A stretch of 64,000 nt of DNA from Manis javanica (Eukaryota; Chordata; Mammalia; Pholidota; Manidae). The notes below the pieces were generated by a model, which saw nothing but the letters and a program-made list of their open reading frames with translations, did not search any database and was not told the origin of the DNA. The position numbers and the translations under genes were made by a program. Positions 1 to 30,703 of the stretch are shown here, piece after piece. Each line of letters starts with the position of its first letter. Within the stretch, counting starts at the first letter, position 1. The stretch spans positions 29,281,501-29,345,500 of the forward strand of contig NC_133157.1 in the NCBI RefSeq assembly GCF_040802235.1, in the 5' to 3' direction.

Positions 1-3000
1 TTGCTCTATTATCTGAAAAATAGGCATATTGTGAGTATATGTTGCCTTTTAAAATAAAATAAGTAAATAACAAAATAAATAAAAGTTCTCTTTAAATAGG
101 TACCTAGGGCTCCAGCAGCCAATTTGGATCCAGCAGGGGATTGAGCTCTGCTACCATCATCACTTTAGCCAAGGTGCCTCTGGGGACCACCCAGGCCTAG
201 GCTAGAGTCTGAGGTATTGGGCCGGGCATGGAGTGTAGCTGCTGTAAACCCGGGACCTCCTTTGACTTAGGTACTAGTTTACAGGGAAGAGCAACATTCA
301 GGTCTCTTTCTGAGCTGTGCCACGTGTATTCAATGACACTGGAGTCAGGCTGTCCTAGAGCATCTCACTGCATGTGGCAATGTGGCACTGGGGTTGAGTA
401 AGGGAGCTGTGGGCATCTTCATACATCTGTGTGTAAAAGTGCAGCATACAATGCTAGCGAGCTTGGGCTTTCAATGAATGAGCCCCTCATGTCTTCTTGA
501 AGATGCCTTGCACAGGAAGGAAATGGACTCTCTACCCCCTTATATTTCTCCAGGAGTTAAATATCCATCTTTTACAAATTATCTTTTCACAGAACCTCTT
601 CAAGGAAGGCAGCATGAACCATACTGCAGGGTTTCATCTACTATTTTGCTGAAGGATTAGAAAAAGGATTCCAAGTCATATGCCAATAGAATACGATTTA
701 CAATTATATTGTAAATATGTAAATCATATTGTAAATTTACAATCATAGAGCATCACAACTTAGAAAGGGCATCAGACATATTCTCCCCAGGCCTCAGTCT
801 CCTCATCTCTGAAGTTGTAGGGTTGATATAGATATCTCTGGGGTCACTTGTCACTTGTAGCTCTGGGTTTCTGTGGTTACCTTCTATTCATGTATGTTCA
901 TACTCACAACCTTCATATTCATATGTTCATACTCATAACCTTCTCCCATGTTTGTACATATATACTACCTGCTAGTATATTTGTATAATAAATAATGTAA
1001 TATATAAACCCATTCCTTGAGAAGTCAAACATTATAAGAAATTCATAAAGTGAAATGTGAGAGCCACTCCAGCCCACCCCATTCCCCAGAGGTAATCCCA
1101 GGATAGTTATTCTCTGCATATATAGATACACAAACAATGTGTGTGCATACTTTTTTAAATTTAAAAAATGGCATCATATACTGCATACTTCTCTGGAACT
1201 TACAGGGTTTTTTAACTTAATAATATAATGTGAACAACTTTTTATCAGACTTTTTTACAAAAGTTGGCTTGGGACCTCAGTGAGCAGAAGCTTTGGGGCA
1301 CAGTAGCATTTTCTATCTTTACCCAGTCCTGGCTGGCCTCCTGTCTCCCACTGGTGAACATTGGCCTGTGCCCCTGTTTTATGATTAACAGGGGGCAACA
1401 TTTGTGCTGATGTGGTAAAGACCTTTAATCCCCCTGTAGAAGTGTAACTTCCCTTAAACAGTGTTGATTCACTTTGACCTTTTCTCTATTTTTCTGGTTG
1501 AGTCAGCACACTCTGAAGAAAATAGTAGTAAATAGAAACACGAAGTCTCTTAGATACATTTTTTTAATTAAAAAAGAGAGAAATAATAACACCTGACATT
1601 TTCATAATACATTGTAAAGATTCTTCCTGTTTATCCCTCAGGAGAAACACTATCTTCAGGTGGCAGGGATGTGAGGGGCCCTGGAAGATCATCTTCTCTA
1701 GAGATCATTGTCCACCAGCCTGTCCTAGAGCCCCAGTGACAGCACTGTGGCTACAGTCTTTTAGGTTAAGACAAGAACCCCTGTTAAAATGAGAGTGGCA
1801 ACGATGAAGAGTCACATCAGTTTTTCTAAACATGAATTAGTTGGATAGCCATTGACTTCTTATGCCAAGAGACAGGGGACTGGGAGCCTGCCTTGAAGGA
1901 ATGTAGAAACCGTGAAGAAATTGATTCACCATGAGGGCAGGACTGGGTGGGGAGCTCTGCTTCATCGTAGCTGGGATGTCTCTGAGTCTTAGCTTATTCC
2001 TCAATTAATGAAGCTAATACCTGCCCTGGTTACCTCATGGCTGAGAGGATCAAAAGAGAACTGAGGTGTGTCCCTGGGCTTCTGGGAAGCAGAAAGTAGG
2101 CGCGGGTCATCTGCCCTGTGGATGAGTGCATGAGGGGAGAGGAGGAAGACAAAGAACTGGATAGGAAACTACTCAAGATAATCTTTGCTATCATTTTTTT
2201 CCTTGCTAGTCCAACCTATGCAAAATCACTCTTTCTAACATCAAGGCTGAGATCCCTGTGAGCTTGCTTTTCAAGACTAGCCAAAAGTGTTAGCCAAATG
2301 GGGCAATGATCCCCTTCCGAGGACCACTGCTGAGAAGGTTGCCGGGGCAGGGGATCCTCAAGCCAGAGTCTCTCCTTGCAAAAGCAGTGAAGTTGAGAAT
2401 TACTGGAGCAGGGATCACTCTGTGACAGCCTGAGAGCCTCTGAGAAAATCCAGCCCAAGAGCACATAGAGAAAATCCTCCTCATCTGCCCCAAATGGTTT
2501 CATGGGTGATTGAATATAAGGAAAAGGATCCTTGCATCCCATCCTGTATGTCCTAAAGTTCAAGGCCAAATGGCAGCTTCTCCTCTCAACTGTCCTGCCT
2601 GGAGAATAATCTGGTAGGACTATAGGCTAACAGAACAAAGTGGGAGATGGCCATAGAGGCCAAAAGCCTCACTGTCCTGACCTCAAGCCATCCCGGGTAT
2701 CAGAAGGCACCAGGAATCCACAGACTAGATAGTCGATTAATGCAGTGCCATCTGTTTGTCAGATTCAACTGGACCATTAATTAGCTTGTCCAGTCTCAGG
2801 ATCAGTGAATCCCAAGGTCTCCTGGAAGGCATTCTGCTTAGAACTTGGCATCCTATCTTTACCCATTATGGCGAATTGCAACTACTTAAGCTAAGGAGGA
2901 AAAGAAACCCAGGCGCCATTTATTTATTCAGTTGTGGAAATGGGCTAGAAATGTCAGAGGGGCCTACAGGGCTTGTCTGCACACCCTGGCTGTCTTGGTC

Positions 3001-3056
3001 ATTAACCCCTCTGAGCCACCCGCAGCTCTTCAGGGCGCTTCTGCCCTCTTTTCCAG
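1..3056 (+). other. Presumed ALDOB intron 1 (no coding gene)
   Basis: No coding region is supported here. The stretch precedes the acceptor of the first coding exon of ALDOB. The human gene has a short non-coding exon 1 roughly 5 kb upstream of exon 2, so this is probably the 3' part of intron 1, with exon 1 and the liver promoter outside the window. I infer this from gene structure. Short open frames here show no codon conservation that I recognise. Confidence 0.55.
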
Positions 3057-3066
3057 ACCTGTCACC
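3057..3066 (+). other. ALDOB: ALDOB exon 2 5' UTR remainder
   Basis: A pyrimidine-rich tract ending TTTTCCAG (AG at 3055-3056) precedes ten non-coding bases and then the ATG at 3067. This matches the mammalian layout in which exon 2 carries a few 5' UTR bases before the start codon. Confidence 0.8.
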
Positions 3067-10985
<7,919 letters not shown>

Positions 10986-11380
10986 ACCCTGGGGCCCACC
11001 AGCCTGGCTCAAGCTTGTCCACGTGCAACCTTTAGACTGAACCTCTAAATTAGACAAAATTAGATGGGAACTACTGGAAATACACTGCCGGTTAAGTTCT
11101 TAGACACAAGGAAGAAAATCAGTCATTGAAACCTACATCTGAATATTAAGGATCTGATGGAAGTTCACAATGGTTTCCTTGCAACACTTCAGCTCCCCAG
11201 ACTGACTAAGAAAAAAATAGACTTTAAAACAAAATCAGCTCTCCATCCAAATAATGACCACCAAATGAAACACCTCAGAAGCTGAATGCAGGAATTATGT
11301 CTTATCAAACCATCTTCGCATTGGCAGGTTGTGGAGACAGCTACAACCAAAAAAGAAATAAAATTTTCTATGAACCTTCC
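10986..11380 (+). other. ALDOB: ALDOB 3' UTR with poly(A) signal
   Basis: The untranslated tail follows TAG at 10983-10985. A canonical AATAAA lies at 11357-11362, so cleavage is expected about 15-25 bases later. The end coordinate is therefore approximate. Confidence 0.75.
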
Positions 11381-11472
11381 GTTGGTCTCAGGTTTTACTT
11401 TCTGCTTGTGCTTTCAAAGGGCTCTGTATTTCATTACCTTTGACTCTACTAGACATGACTTACATTAATGGT

Positions 11473-11652
11473 GAGGGTTCTCAACTTTGACTACTCATTG
11501 GAATAATGTGGAAAAAATTTAAAAAACCCAGATGCAAGCCACACTCCAGCCCAATTAAGTCGAACGCTAGATGGGGGGTGGGGGTTCTCTGTCAGTGCTC
11601 CTTAAAACTCCCTTGGTGATTCCAAAGTGCAGCCAAGTTTGAGAACTGTCAT
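11473..11652 (+). mobile_element. MER5-like hAT-Charlie MITE fragment
   Basis: It begins 'gagggttctcaactttgac' and ends 'gccaagtttgagaactgtc'. These are the complementary inverted ends expected of a MER5-type element, here just downstream of the ALDOB poly(A) signal. Confidence 0.6.
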
Positions 11653-13774
11653 GCTAGATTTCAAAGTTGAAGATATTTAAAACTAAAAGCCATTCATGTG
11701 AAGCAAGGTAAAATGTAAAATGATTTTGAGCAACATATGGAGCATAATAAGAGAATCAATATGACTTTGATGCTTGGACTATTCTTCAAGTGGCCCAGAT
11801 TTGGTGACAAAGGACCACATCCTCCTCTGTACATCCAAGCACACTACCTAGTTTTGCAATAAATATTCACATAATTGTACTTTATTGGTTTTCAATCTGC
11901 TGAATTCACCTACAGACAAAGCATTAAAGACAACAATAGCTACAAAAGAGAATTTAAACATTGTAACTTTGGACAACAAAAACGTAATGATTTTGGTGGA
12001 AAAAGAAGGTAATGACTTAGCTGACAGAAGCTAGGAAATTCAAGAGGAGACCTGAAAAAAGCAAAGTGAATACCAGTTTATTTAGTGGGGAATCTGGATA
12101 CTACTTAAAATTGGTGGGTTAAAAAACAGTGTTTTAAAAAAACAAGTAGTGCTTTAAAGTAATAAGTAATACTAATAGCAGTAAAGTAGTAATAGTACTT
12201 TAAAGTAATAAAGGAAATGGATCTAAATCATTACATTATTCATTTTGATAATTAAAATATAGGAGGAGGTAGTAAACTAAATTCTTTGTATTGGAAAGTG
12301 CAAAGATAAATGATATTGCTCAGAGTAGATACATTAAGAAATAGAGGCATAAGCATATTAGAGGACAAGACAGAATTGGCCCCAAGCGGTTTCTTCAGAG
12401 AGGAAAGACCTGGGAATGGGGCACAGGAAGATTCTTACTTATTATATGCCTCTACAACATTTGAGTATTTATTTCCATGCACCTCTATTACTTTTCTAAA
12501 GACAACTATATTCATATAAACAACTCAAACCTACTTTAGAGTTCATTTAGCTCAAGGCTTTTGTTTTACAGGTGATAAAACCAAGCCTAGAACAGTTACA
12601 TTCCTTGCTGATGGTCACATATTTAGGGATGGAGGGTAGAGCTGGGAGATTAGAATTCAGGTCTCTTTCTTCTATGATGGGCACATGGCCAAGGGAGGAA
12701 GGTAGGGCAAGGCAGGGCAACAGGCAGTATACAATAGCTCTGCCTCCAGTGTTACAGGTCTCCTACATTTCTTATTGCAATCACTCATTCAATCAGCTGT
12801 CATTCAAGTAGCTGAGCTCCTACCGTGTGCTAAGCTATCCTAAATGCTGGTAATACCTGGTATGACAAAACTCTTCTACCAGAGATTTTTCATCTAGAGC
12901 TTAGCAGCCTCACTGACCCTATATCATAAAGAAACCTCTCAGATTCTCATTTATGGGTTGAGCATGAATTTATAATCAAGGCTGCTTTTTACGTCTTTTG
13001 GTCAAGGCCAAATTACATTTCACTGGGGTTGAGGATATATATAATGCATTTTCCCTGGCTATTTTCTGATGTATTTTCCTGGCTAAAGCACTACAGCTGT
13101 CTTTGAAATCTCAACCCCAGTCATTTCCTCGACTCAGGGCAATATGACCAGTGTTAGGAGGCTACAGACTTCAATTTCTTTAATTGTATGATCACTGAGT
13201 GAATGTATTAATGGCTACCTAGCTTTTGGTACAGTCAGATTTATTCTAGTAGTTACTCAGAACACCTACTAAAAACAAAAGCTGGGTCTCAGCACTTAAA
13301 ATAATTAAGAGAAGTTTCAGCTTTAGGAAAGCCATGACATTTGCATATTAGACAATTAAGTAGTTAAGCAAGAAACACAAATGCCATTGACTGGGGTTAG
13401 GAAGGGGAGAAGAGTCTATCAGTATATCTGGGTGCAGAAAAAGAGGACTCTCATTTAGCCTGGCTGTGCCTGGAGGGCAAGAGGGAAGGCACTCTCTAGG
13501 AGTGACTTTGTGTAAGAAAACTTCAATAATTCACTGGGAGAAGATGATGTCTTGAAAGCATAAGTATCAAAAGCCAAGGTCACCAAAAATTACTAAGTGC
13601 CTGAAGGAATAGAAAGAGGACTTTGTTCTTGCTCTGAAGAAGAAAGGGTAGAAAAGGGAGGGAAGGGGAAGGAAATGAGTGAGTAGAAAGGAAGAAATGA
13701 AAAAGGAGAGGAAAGAGAGAAGGCAGCAAGTGAGAAGCTAGGGCAATATGAAATTGTGGGGAGGTAGGTAACAA

Positions 13775-14112
13775 GCTTTTTTTAAATTGAAGTATCATTG
13801 ATATACAACATTATACTGGTGTCAAGCATACAACACAGTGGTTCAACTGTTACTCATATTATTAAATACTCACTTCCACTAATGTCATTACTGTCAACAT
13901 AGGAAGATGTTACAGAATCATTGGCTATATTCTCCATGCTGTATTACCATCTCTGTGACCAACTTACAACGGAGAATTTTGGTGCACCATTTCTCCCCCT
14001 CACCTTCCCTACCCACTCACCCAAACTCCTCCCCCATGGTAACCCCAGTCTCTTCTCAGTATCTATGATTCTACTGCTATTTTGTTCATTTCTTTTTTGT
14101 TTTGGGGAACAG
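13775..14112 (-). mobile_element. L1 3'-end-like fragment, antisense
   Basis: The plus strand reads 'aaattgaagtatcattgata', 'tacaacattatactgg' and then a C-rich 'ctccccctcaccttccc' section. This resembles the reverse complement of mammalian L1 3' UTRs. The element is truncated at its 5' end and its boundaries are approximate. Confidence 0.5.
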
Positions 14113-14529
14113 ACTTCTAATATGGAAAGAAATATCAAGCAATCTAAAGATACTTGTCTTCTTGAGGGGAAGAGCTGAGTTTCACATGTGAATTTACACC
14201 ATGCTGTACAAAAATAAGATACTGAGACAATTTGTAATGATTCATAATGTGAATTAATTTAGCAGAAGCCACCTGTGACAATGAAAATATAAGCCTCTGA
14301 AAACTTATACAAACCTTGAAGCACGCTTTGGGCAAAGCAGGAATGTGACTTTGTTCATCTTATTTAACTCTCCTGGAGTAAAGACTCCATCTGATAGCAA
14401 CATTTTACTCATAGCAACAGTAGAGGAAACTGGTGTCCTGTGTGGTAAGGAAGTTGTCCAAGGTCACATAACCAGTGGGTGAGACTAAGGTCAGTGTGAC
14501 CTGCAAAGTCCTTGGGAGGAAGTACTCAT

Positions 14530-14700
14530 GTTGGTGAAGAGCACAGGTTCCAGAGTCAGACAGTCAGGGTTCAAATGCTGGCTCTGCCACTTATTAGCCA
14601 TATGACCTAGGGCACATTATACAACATTTCTGTGGCTCAGTTTCCTCTTATCCCAAATAAAGTTTAGTACTGCAAATTATTGAGATTAAATGAGTCAATA
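14530..14700 (+). repeat. MIR-like SINE
   Basis: A well-preserved MIR core: 'gcacaggttccagagtcaga', 'ctggctctgccacttatta', 'ccatatgacctagggcac' and 'ctgtggctcagtttcctc', followed by an 'attaaatgagtcaatac' tail. Confidence 0.7.
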
Positions 14701-17118
14701 CATCTCAATAGCAGGTTCACATTTTCTTATCCACAATTTTAAAATCCAAAAATCTCTGCAAACCAAGTTTTCTTATAAGCTTGCAGCAAATTATTTGGTG
14801 GCAAACTCTGACTCCAGGTTATCATCTTTATTCCACTTGATGGGATGCAGAGATATTAACATGTCTGATTGTAAGTGCTGACTCAGACTCTGCAGGGGGA
14901 GTTGTACATACAGTACATACCATAAGCACTATATTAACTCTAGAAAAAATTCTTATTTCCAAAACATATGTGCTCTCAAGGCTTTCAGATAAAGAATTGT
15001 GAACCTGTCCTTAGAAACAGTATCTGCCATACTTCTAGATTAAAGATGAATTACCCATGCTCTGTAGAGCCTGGAGACTCATGTAATACTACCAATTCTG
15101 TAAGCCTATTTCCTAGAAAGGATGAATTAAGAGACAGGCTTAATGGCAAAATTCAATACAGCCTGTCACAGCTGTTTCTTCAATACTTAAATAAACATGA
15201 TTTTCCAGCTATAACACATCTGTCTTAAGCTTCCTGAAATAGTTTAGCTCTCAATATTGAGCATTAATATATGTGAACATATTTAAAATCAGGCAACAAG
15301 TATTCATCCAGCACCTTCTATATGCTGGGCTCTGCAAAGATACTACAAGGTCCTTGTACATTTACCATTGAGAGGAGGAAGACAGGGAACAATTAGGAAA
15401 CAAAACAGTACACAATATATTACGTACTAAATCACAGTGGCATAGGCTAGGTGCTCAGACCAAAGGACATTAAAAAGGTGGGATGAATTAGTTTATTGCT
15501 AGCTTTCTGATCTTGGGAACTTGAGCTTCAGTTTCCTTGTCTGTAAGGCAGGGTTGCTGTGAGGTTAGCAATATTTTATGTAGAGTGCCAGATATGTAAG
15601 TTGTGAATAAATATATTTTTCCTATCCCAAGTTGGTTTTTTGATGAATGGTAAAGGCACTTGAGTGGGAGTGAATATGAATTAACTGTACTAACTAAAGT
15701 ATAGATGTATGTGTTGAGGAAATTGTTGGAATTAGATGAGAATGATGAGGCCAAGTGCAGGGGCACCATGGAGGGTAAGAGGAGACTGGGCAGGGATATT
15801 ACAGAAAGCCTTACCTTGTAGTAAGAAATAGGGACCTGTGAAAAAGTTTTGAGCAGGGAATAATATGATAAAGGTATTGCTGACAGTTATTAGTTTTTTG
15901 AATGTAGAGGATTGAGAGGTAACTGGGACATTATATTATGTATAATAATAATCCAATGTGGGGCCTAGCTTTTTGTTGGTGTATGTTGATGAGTGGACAT
16001 TTATCTTCAGATGGGAGAAAACAACAAAAACTCTCCCTATGGAGCATAGCGATTTAACACTCTAATAAAGTCTCTGTTTATTGCAACTCGAGAGGCAAGC
16101 ACTGGAGGAAATGAAAATTCAAAATGCTCCTACATCTAGTTCTCAAAAAGAGGCTTACATACATGCATAGAACTGAGTGAGCCCTTTGAGTACAGGGCAC
16201 AGTGAAATACAGAGCATCTTCTAAACACAGCACTGATTCTTCTGGCAGTTTAGAACAATCAGGGTAAGGCTGCAGCCCAAGGTTAGAGAAACATCCTCTT
16301 AAGATATCCAAGGTCAGGACATCTTTCTACAGCCATTTCCAGCCTTTCTTTGTCCTGCTCTGGTTTTGCCTTGAGGGAATTCACAGGCCAAAAAAAGTCA
16401 AGAGTGCACTTTGTTCCAGGGCCGTAGTGCCTGTCATGTGATATGGAGGTGTGCCTTAACCACTCCATGAGGTGTGTTCTTGAGAACATGGCTCCTGGAC
16501 AGGAAATAGCACAGACAGAGATATGCGATGTTTTATTTGTGCAAAATGTATCAAACTCAGTGTTTTGTAAAGTTAGGTGATTTTTCTCATCTTTGTGGTG
16601 TGGAACACGAGGCTTCCTATTCACTCCCCAAAGTCTCCAGGAGGATAAAGGACTGCTTGATGCAACTATGCAACTAATACTTATATAAACATAGCACCTG
16701 GCAGGTATTTAAAAGATGCATGTTAATTGAACTTGTACCACTTGTGCAGTAAATGTATATCTTCCTTTACTTGTCTATGCATCATGGTTACAGAGATGGC
16801 CTTAATTAAAAAGAAATCAATCAACCCACCCCCACCAACCACCCAAGGCCACAGAATACTTTTGAAGGAGGCAGAGGACAAAAGGTATCAAATACCAATT
16901 AAGAACAGTAACTGTAAAAAAATGGAATATCTGGACTAGATTTAAGAAAGGTTTGAAGTTTATTCTGGATATTCTGTGTATCTGCCCCTTGATTTGCTGA
17001 CATCCTCCTTTAGGAAAGACAGGTCAAAGTGAAATGCCTCACTCACCAAAATTAGAGTATTATAGTGATTTTTTTTTGCCACCAGACTTTTATCTGCTCA
17101 TTTAAAAATGTTCTCTAC

Positions 17119-17525
17119 TGTGATGGTTAATTTTGTCTCAACTTGACTGGGCTAATTGCTGCCAGATAGTTGGTAAAACATTGCCTGGGCCTGTCTCTGA
17201 GGTTGTTTCTAGATCTGCATTTGAATCTGTAGACTAAAAGATGGCCTTCACCAGTGCTTGTGGGCATCTTATTCACTGAACAAAAAGGTGGAGGAAGGGC
17301 CCATTTGCTCTCTGCCTATGCTGGGCCACCCATCTTCTGTCCTTGGACATCAGCAGTCTTGGTTCTTGAGCCTTTGGACTGAATTATACCACTTCATAGT
17401 TGTCCAGCTAGGAGATGACATATTATGACTGCTTGGCTCCATAATCACATGAGCCAATGCCTTCCTTCCTATCTGCTACCTTATTGGTTTACTGATTGTT
17501 TTTCTGGAGAACCTGAATACATTTA
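17119..17525 (+). repeat. Old interspersed repeat, family not named
   Basis: It starts 'tgtgatggttaattttgtc' and ends with a 'tctggagaacctgaata' type stretch. Both ends match a common mammalian repeat consensus that I remember but cannot name safely. The internal part is shortened relative to that consensus. It has no coding content. Confidence 0.5.
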
Positions 17526-19539
17526 CTAATTCATATTTTACTTCATCTACTTTAACCCTAATTTTCTTTCAAAATCGTTTCATGTGTCAATCCCAAGGAA
17601 TCTGTGTAATTCCATTAAATATTCATAGTTCTTTAGATGGGCCCAAATAAAACCCCAGAAGCTCTTCCATTGTTTGGTTCTCTTCCATTCTCCTCAGCTA
17701 TGACTCCAAAACCTATACTATTGACAAGGTTCCCAACTCTACCCCTAATGGTGTCTACTTAACCCTTCCCTCTCAAAATGTGAATTTGACTGTTTAAAAA
17801 TGGGTAATCTCAAATGCACTCTACTTCTTCCCCTTCCCCTCAACAGACATGAAATCTTTTTTTTCTCCCAAATTGGCGGAAGAAAACCTCTAAAGAAAAT
17901 CCTTCCATTACTGTTAGAATTTTTGCTTATCTAATAGGATAATCTATTTCCATCTGCTCTCCTTTATCTTCAACCTTTTCTTCAACTGACTACCTTTTCA
18001 GATGGAAAAATACTCAGATTTTTCTTTAATCTTGATCTCTATCCTTCTTTATATTCACAGACAAGTAATCTACTTTTTATTCCCTTTTATAGACCAGTAA
18101 AATGAAGTGGATAGAATAAGAGCTGCCAATTTTTTTTAAAACTAAAGATGCATATATATTCAACAGATCATCCCTAAAATTACTATTATTATAAAAAGCC
18201 TTTTTTATTAAAAAAAGGGGGGGACATAATTTCAGAGGAAAGGCCTTCAAATTACTTTTTTACAAAGATGTTATATTGCCCTTATTTTTACCATTTGAAT
18301 GTAGGACAGTTAACTTGTCCTGAATTGATAGCATTTGGGAACTGATGATCTACACTTTCCAGAAACTACTTAACCCCTTGAAAACAGGCTCTTCCCAATT
18401 TTGGAAGCTGCTCTTATAGAATTCATTAATGACTTTCTAAGTATCATACTGGTATCCTTTTTGTAGTGAGCTTGCTTTTTAAAAATTCACCTTTTTGGCT
18501 ATGCTTTTTATAAGCTATGAATTGTACGTATCGCCAAGAACTGTCTCATACTAGAGTTTGGAGCTGTCACTCCAGATTCACATCCAAGGGTGTTAAAAAC
18601 TATGTAATTTTAGTAGGACTACATCACACGACCATGGCCCCACATTACAATGTCAACAATCAGAGCTTCTGCTAAGCAAGCTGGCATACAAGAAACATGC
18701 AATTCCAGCAAAAACCAAAGCAATTGTCATAGTGTGCATGCATTTAAAACATACACTTCGCATTAGGTTTTTCAGAATACTGAGAACAGGCCTAAGAACC
18801 TTATTATTAGTTGAGACCTTAGCCTGGGAACCACTGCTATAGAATTAGTAAAGCTGGGGAGATTTAGGGCAGGTGGATGATTTTATTGAAGAATCAAATG
18901 TTTCAATTACTTTTTCCACTTTTCACTGGGCCACAAGCTCTGCTTTGAAGAGTTAACTGTATGGTAACTATGAGTACCTAATTTGAATAAGGGAATGCAC
19001 AGAGAGGTACATTTCCACAAATGTACCACAACATCCACATTTACACACACGCACACACATATATTCAGTGATGGGAAGATGAAAGTTTAGAGGTGGTGTT
19101 TAGAATGTCTAGGTTATCGGGGACAAGTAGGGCTTTTGTTCAAACCATTAGGAAGTTAGAATTACAGAGTTCTGGAGATTTGGAATTCTACATTCAGAAA
19201 CTAAAGAACCTGGAATTAACTGTAGCTGTACTATCCCAGAAAAGGTAAGTAGTCACAGGTAGAATGAGAGAGAGCAATTTCCTCTAAATCCTGGATTCTT
19301 ATTTTTAAATGAAGTAATGTATTTGACAGGATAGATTTTATCTAAAGTAACAAAGAACTCTTACCCAAAGTAAAAACAAAAACAAAAACAGGTTTAATGA
19401 TTAAACCAGGTGAATTAATAGGTTTATAATAACCATTAACTAAGGGAAGCCCTAGAACCATAAATAAGTATTTTAAAATTGCATGCAAAGTCTAGTTACC
19501 ATTAAAACCAAAGCAATACCAAAATATCTCGGCTTTCTA

Positions 19540-20398
19540 GCACAGACTCCAGGTCTTTTTATTGCCAACTCTTGGTAATCAAAATATGTACACTTTCACA
19601 TGCTACTGGTAGTGGTGGAGTAAGATTTTTTGTATAGAAATACAAATATCTTTCACAGACGGGAGAACACAAAAAGTAGTGTCTTCCTCCACCGTTCTGG
19701 GCCCATCTAAAAAAAAAAAAGAAAAGGCACTCCCAAAGGTTCCTTGGTAACACCTTTGCTAGGTTTGTTAGTTACTCACATAATCTTTACATGTAAAATT
19801 AATGGTCACTCACTTTATAGATCTGGGAACCACAAGGCATTCAAAGAGCCTTTCTTTAAACACATGCCAAACTGTCTTTCTTGATGACAAAAACTTTGGA
19901 TACCAGTTCCCAAAATAAAAAAAGGAAACGGGGCTTTGTTTCCTTGAAAATTTTATCATATGCTTAATTAGTTGACTTTGCCATCCATAGCCAAATATAT
20001 CATGGAACTGAAAGAACCACCACAGAATGGTGGCAGAGGACCCTCTATATAATTATTCTAGTTTAAACAGTGCCTTTCCAACTCCCTTGTATTAACGCAA
20101 CTTTGTCTCTCATATTAATTTTAACCAAGTGCTCTGAACCTGGGTTTAATCTCTCTGCTGATTGATTTGTTAAAGAAAGATGCCTAAATAGTCTTTCTCT
20201 ATAATCGTCAAAACAAATAATAATGGAAGTCTTCAATTGCCTGTGGGCACTTGCCCACTGTTCACAGAATCTTTAGAAACCATTTGCCTGAGGCCAAGAA
20301 TTTGCTTTATCACTAAATCTGACACATGTTGAGCCATACTGAAACTGCACTTGGGCAGCTACTCTCAAGTCAAACTGTGCTTAAGTATCTCCCCACAT
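19540..20398 (-). other. ZNF189: ZNF189 3' UTR
   Basis: This lies downstream of the ZNF189 stop on the minus strand. A minus-strand AATAAA lies at 19563-19558, so the transcript probably ends close to 19540. It contains one copy (20076-20114) of a 39-bp perfect duplication whose partner lies in the ZNF189 intron. The 3' end is inferred from the signal alone. Confidence 0.6.
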
Positions 20399-30134
<9,736 letters not shown>

Positions 30135-30485
30135 CTCCCGGTCAGAAAATCAGGGAAGGAAGCCGGGCGGTCACACGAAAAAGAACCTCTATGAGGCCTA
30201 GTTGGCCGATGAAGATAGGCCGACGAAGGCGAGGCCTCCAGGCTGGGTCTGGCCAGGTTCTGCTTCGGTCCCCGAGCGGTCACGACCCCAGAAGCATATC
30301 AGCCGCAGTACTTGCCGCCCCTCAACCCCGAATCCCCTCCCCTGCCTGGGTGCACAGCCTTCCAGGCCTCACTAGAGCCTCCTCCCAGTGGCCAGTTCCT
30401 CCTCCTTTCAGGCGAGGAGCGCTGTGATCGCCGTCCGCCCCCGGACCAGAAGGCGTCACCCGGAACCTTCCCGGGACGCCCCCCA

Positions 30486-30504
30486 ACTACAACTCCCGTT
30501 ATGC
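30486..30504 (+). promoter_or_regulatory. ZNF143/SBS-like motif 1
   Basis: The bases ACTACAACTCCCGTTATGC (from 30486) closely follow the ACTACAATTCCCAGAATGC-type SBS consensus bound by ZNF143 at CpG promoters. Confidence 0.6.
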
Positions 30505-30550
30505 TCTAAGAGAGTGCCTCGGTCCAGCCTACGCCGGGAACAGCTATCGG

Positions 30551-30570
30551 ACTACACTTCCCGGCGTGCA
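30551..30570 (+). promoter_or_regulatory. ZNF143/SBS-like motif 2 with ETS core
   Basis: The bases ACTACACTTCCCGGCGTGCA fit the same SBS pattern as the upstream site, in the same orientation 65 bp away, and contain CTTCCCGG, an ETS/GABPA-type core. Confidence 0.55.
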
Positions 30571-30703
30571 AAGGGTGCGGGAGCCGGGAGCTAGTGCTGC
30601 CGGGAAAAAGGGATCGCCTCCCGCTAAGCTTACACCCGTTTGGCTGGCTTGGGCGCGTCACTGCCGGCTGGGGGCGGACTTTGGCCCATAGCTCTCCACG
30701 GAG

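Larger units (their letters stand above)
11381..19539. other. ALDOB-ZNF189 convergent intergenic region
   Basis: About 8 kb between two convergent 3' ends. No gene is supported. It contains an MER5-like fragment, an L1 3'-end fragment, an MIR, a GA-rich patch near 13600-13760 and an unnamed old repeat at 17119-17525. The rest is AT-rich unique-looking or heavily decayed sequence. Confidence 0.6.

Noticed and set aside
478-2569. Open frames of 60-117 codons before ALDOB
   Set aside because: No family resemblance, no splice context and no codon bias. They are chance frames in presumed intron 1.
13600-13760. GA-rich tract as a possible regulatory or structured element
   Set aside because: It is simple purine-rich sequence without a clear repeat unit or paired strand structure. 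Nothing specific can be claimed.
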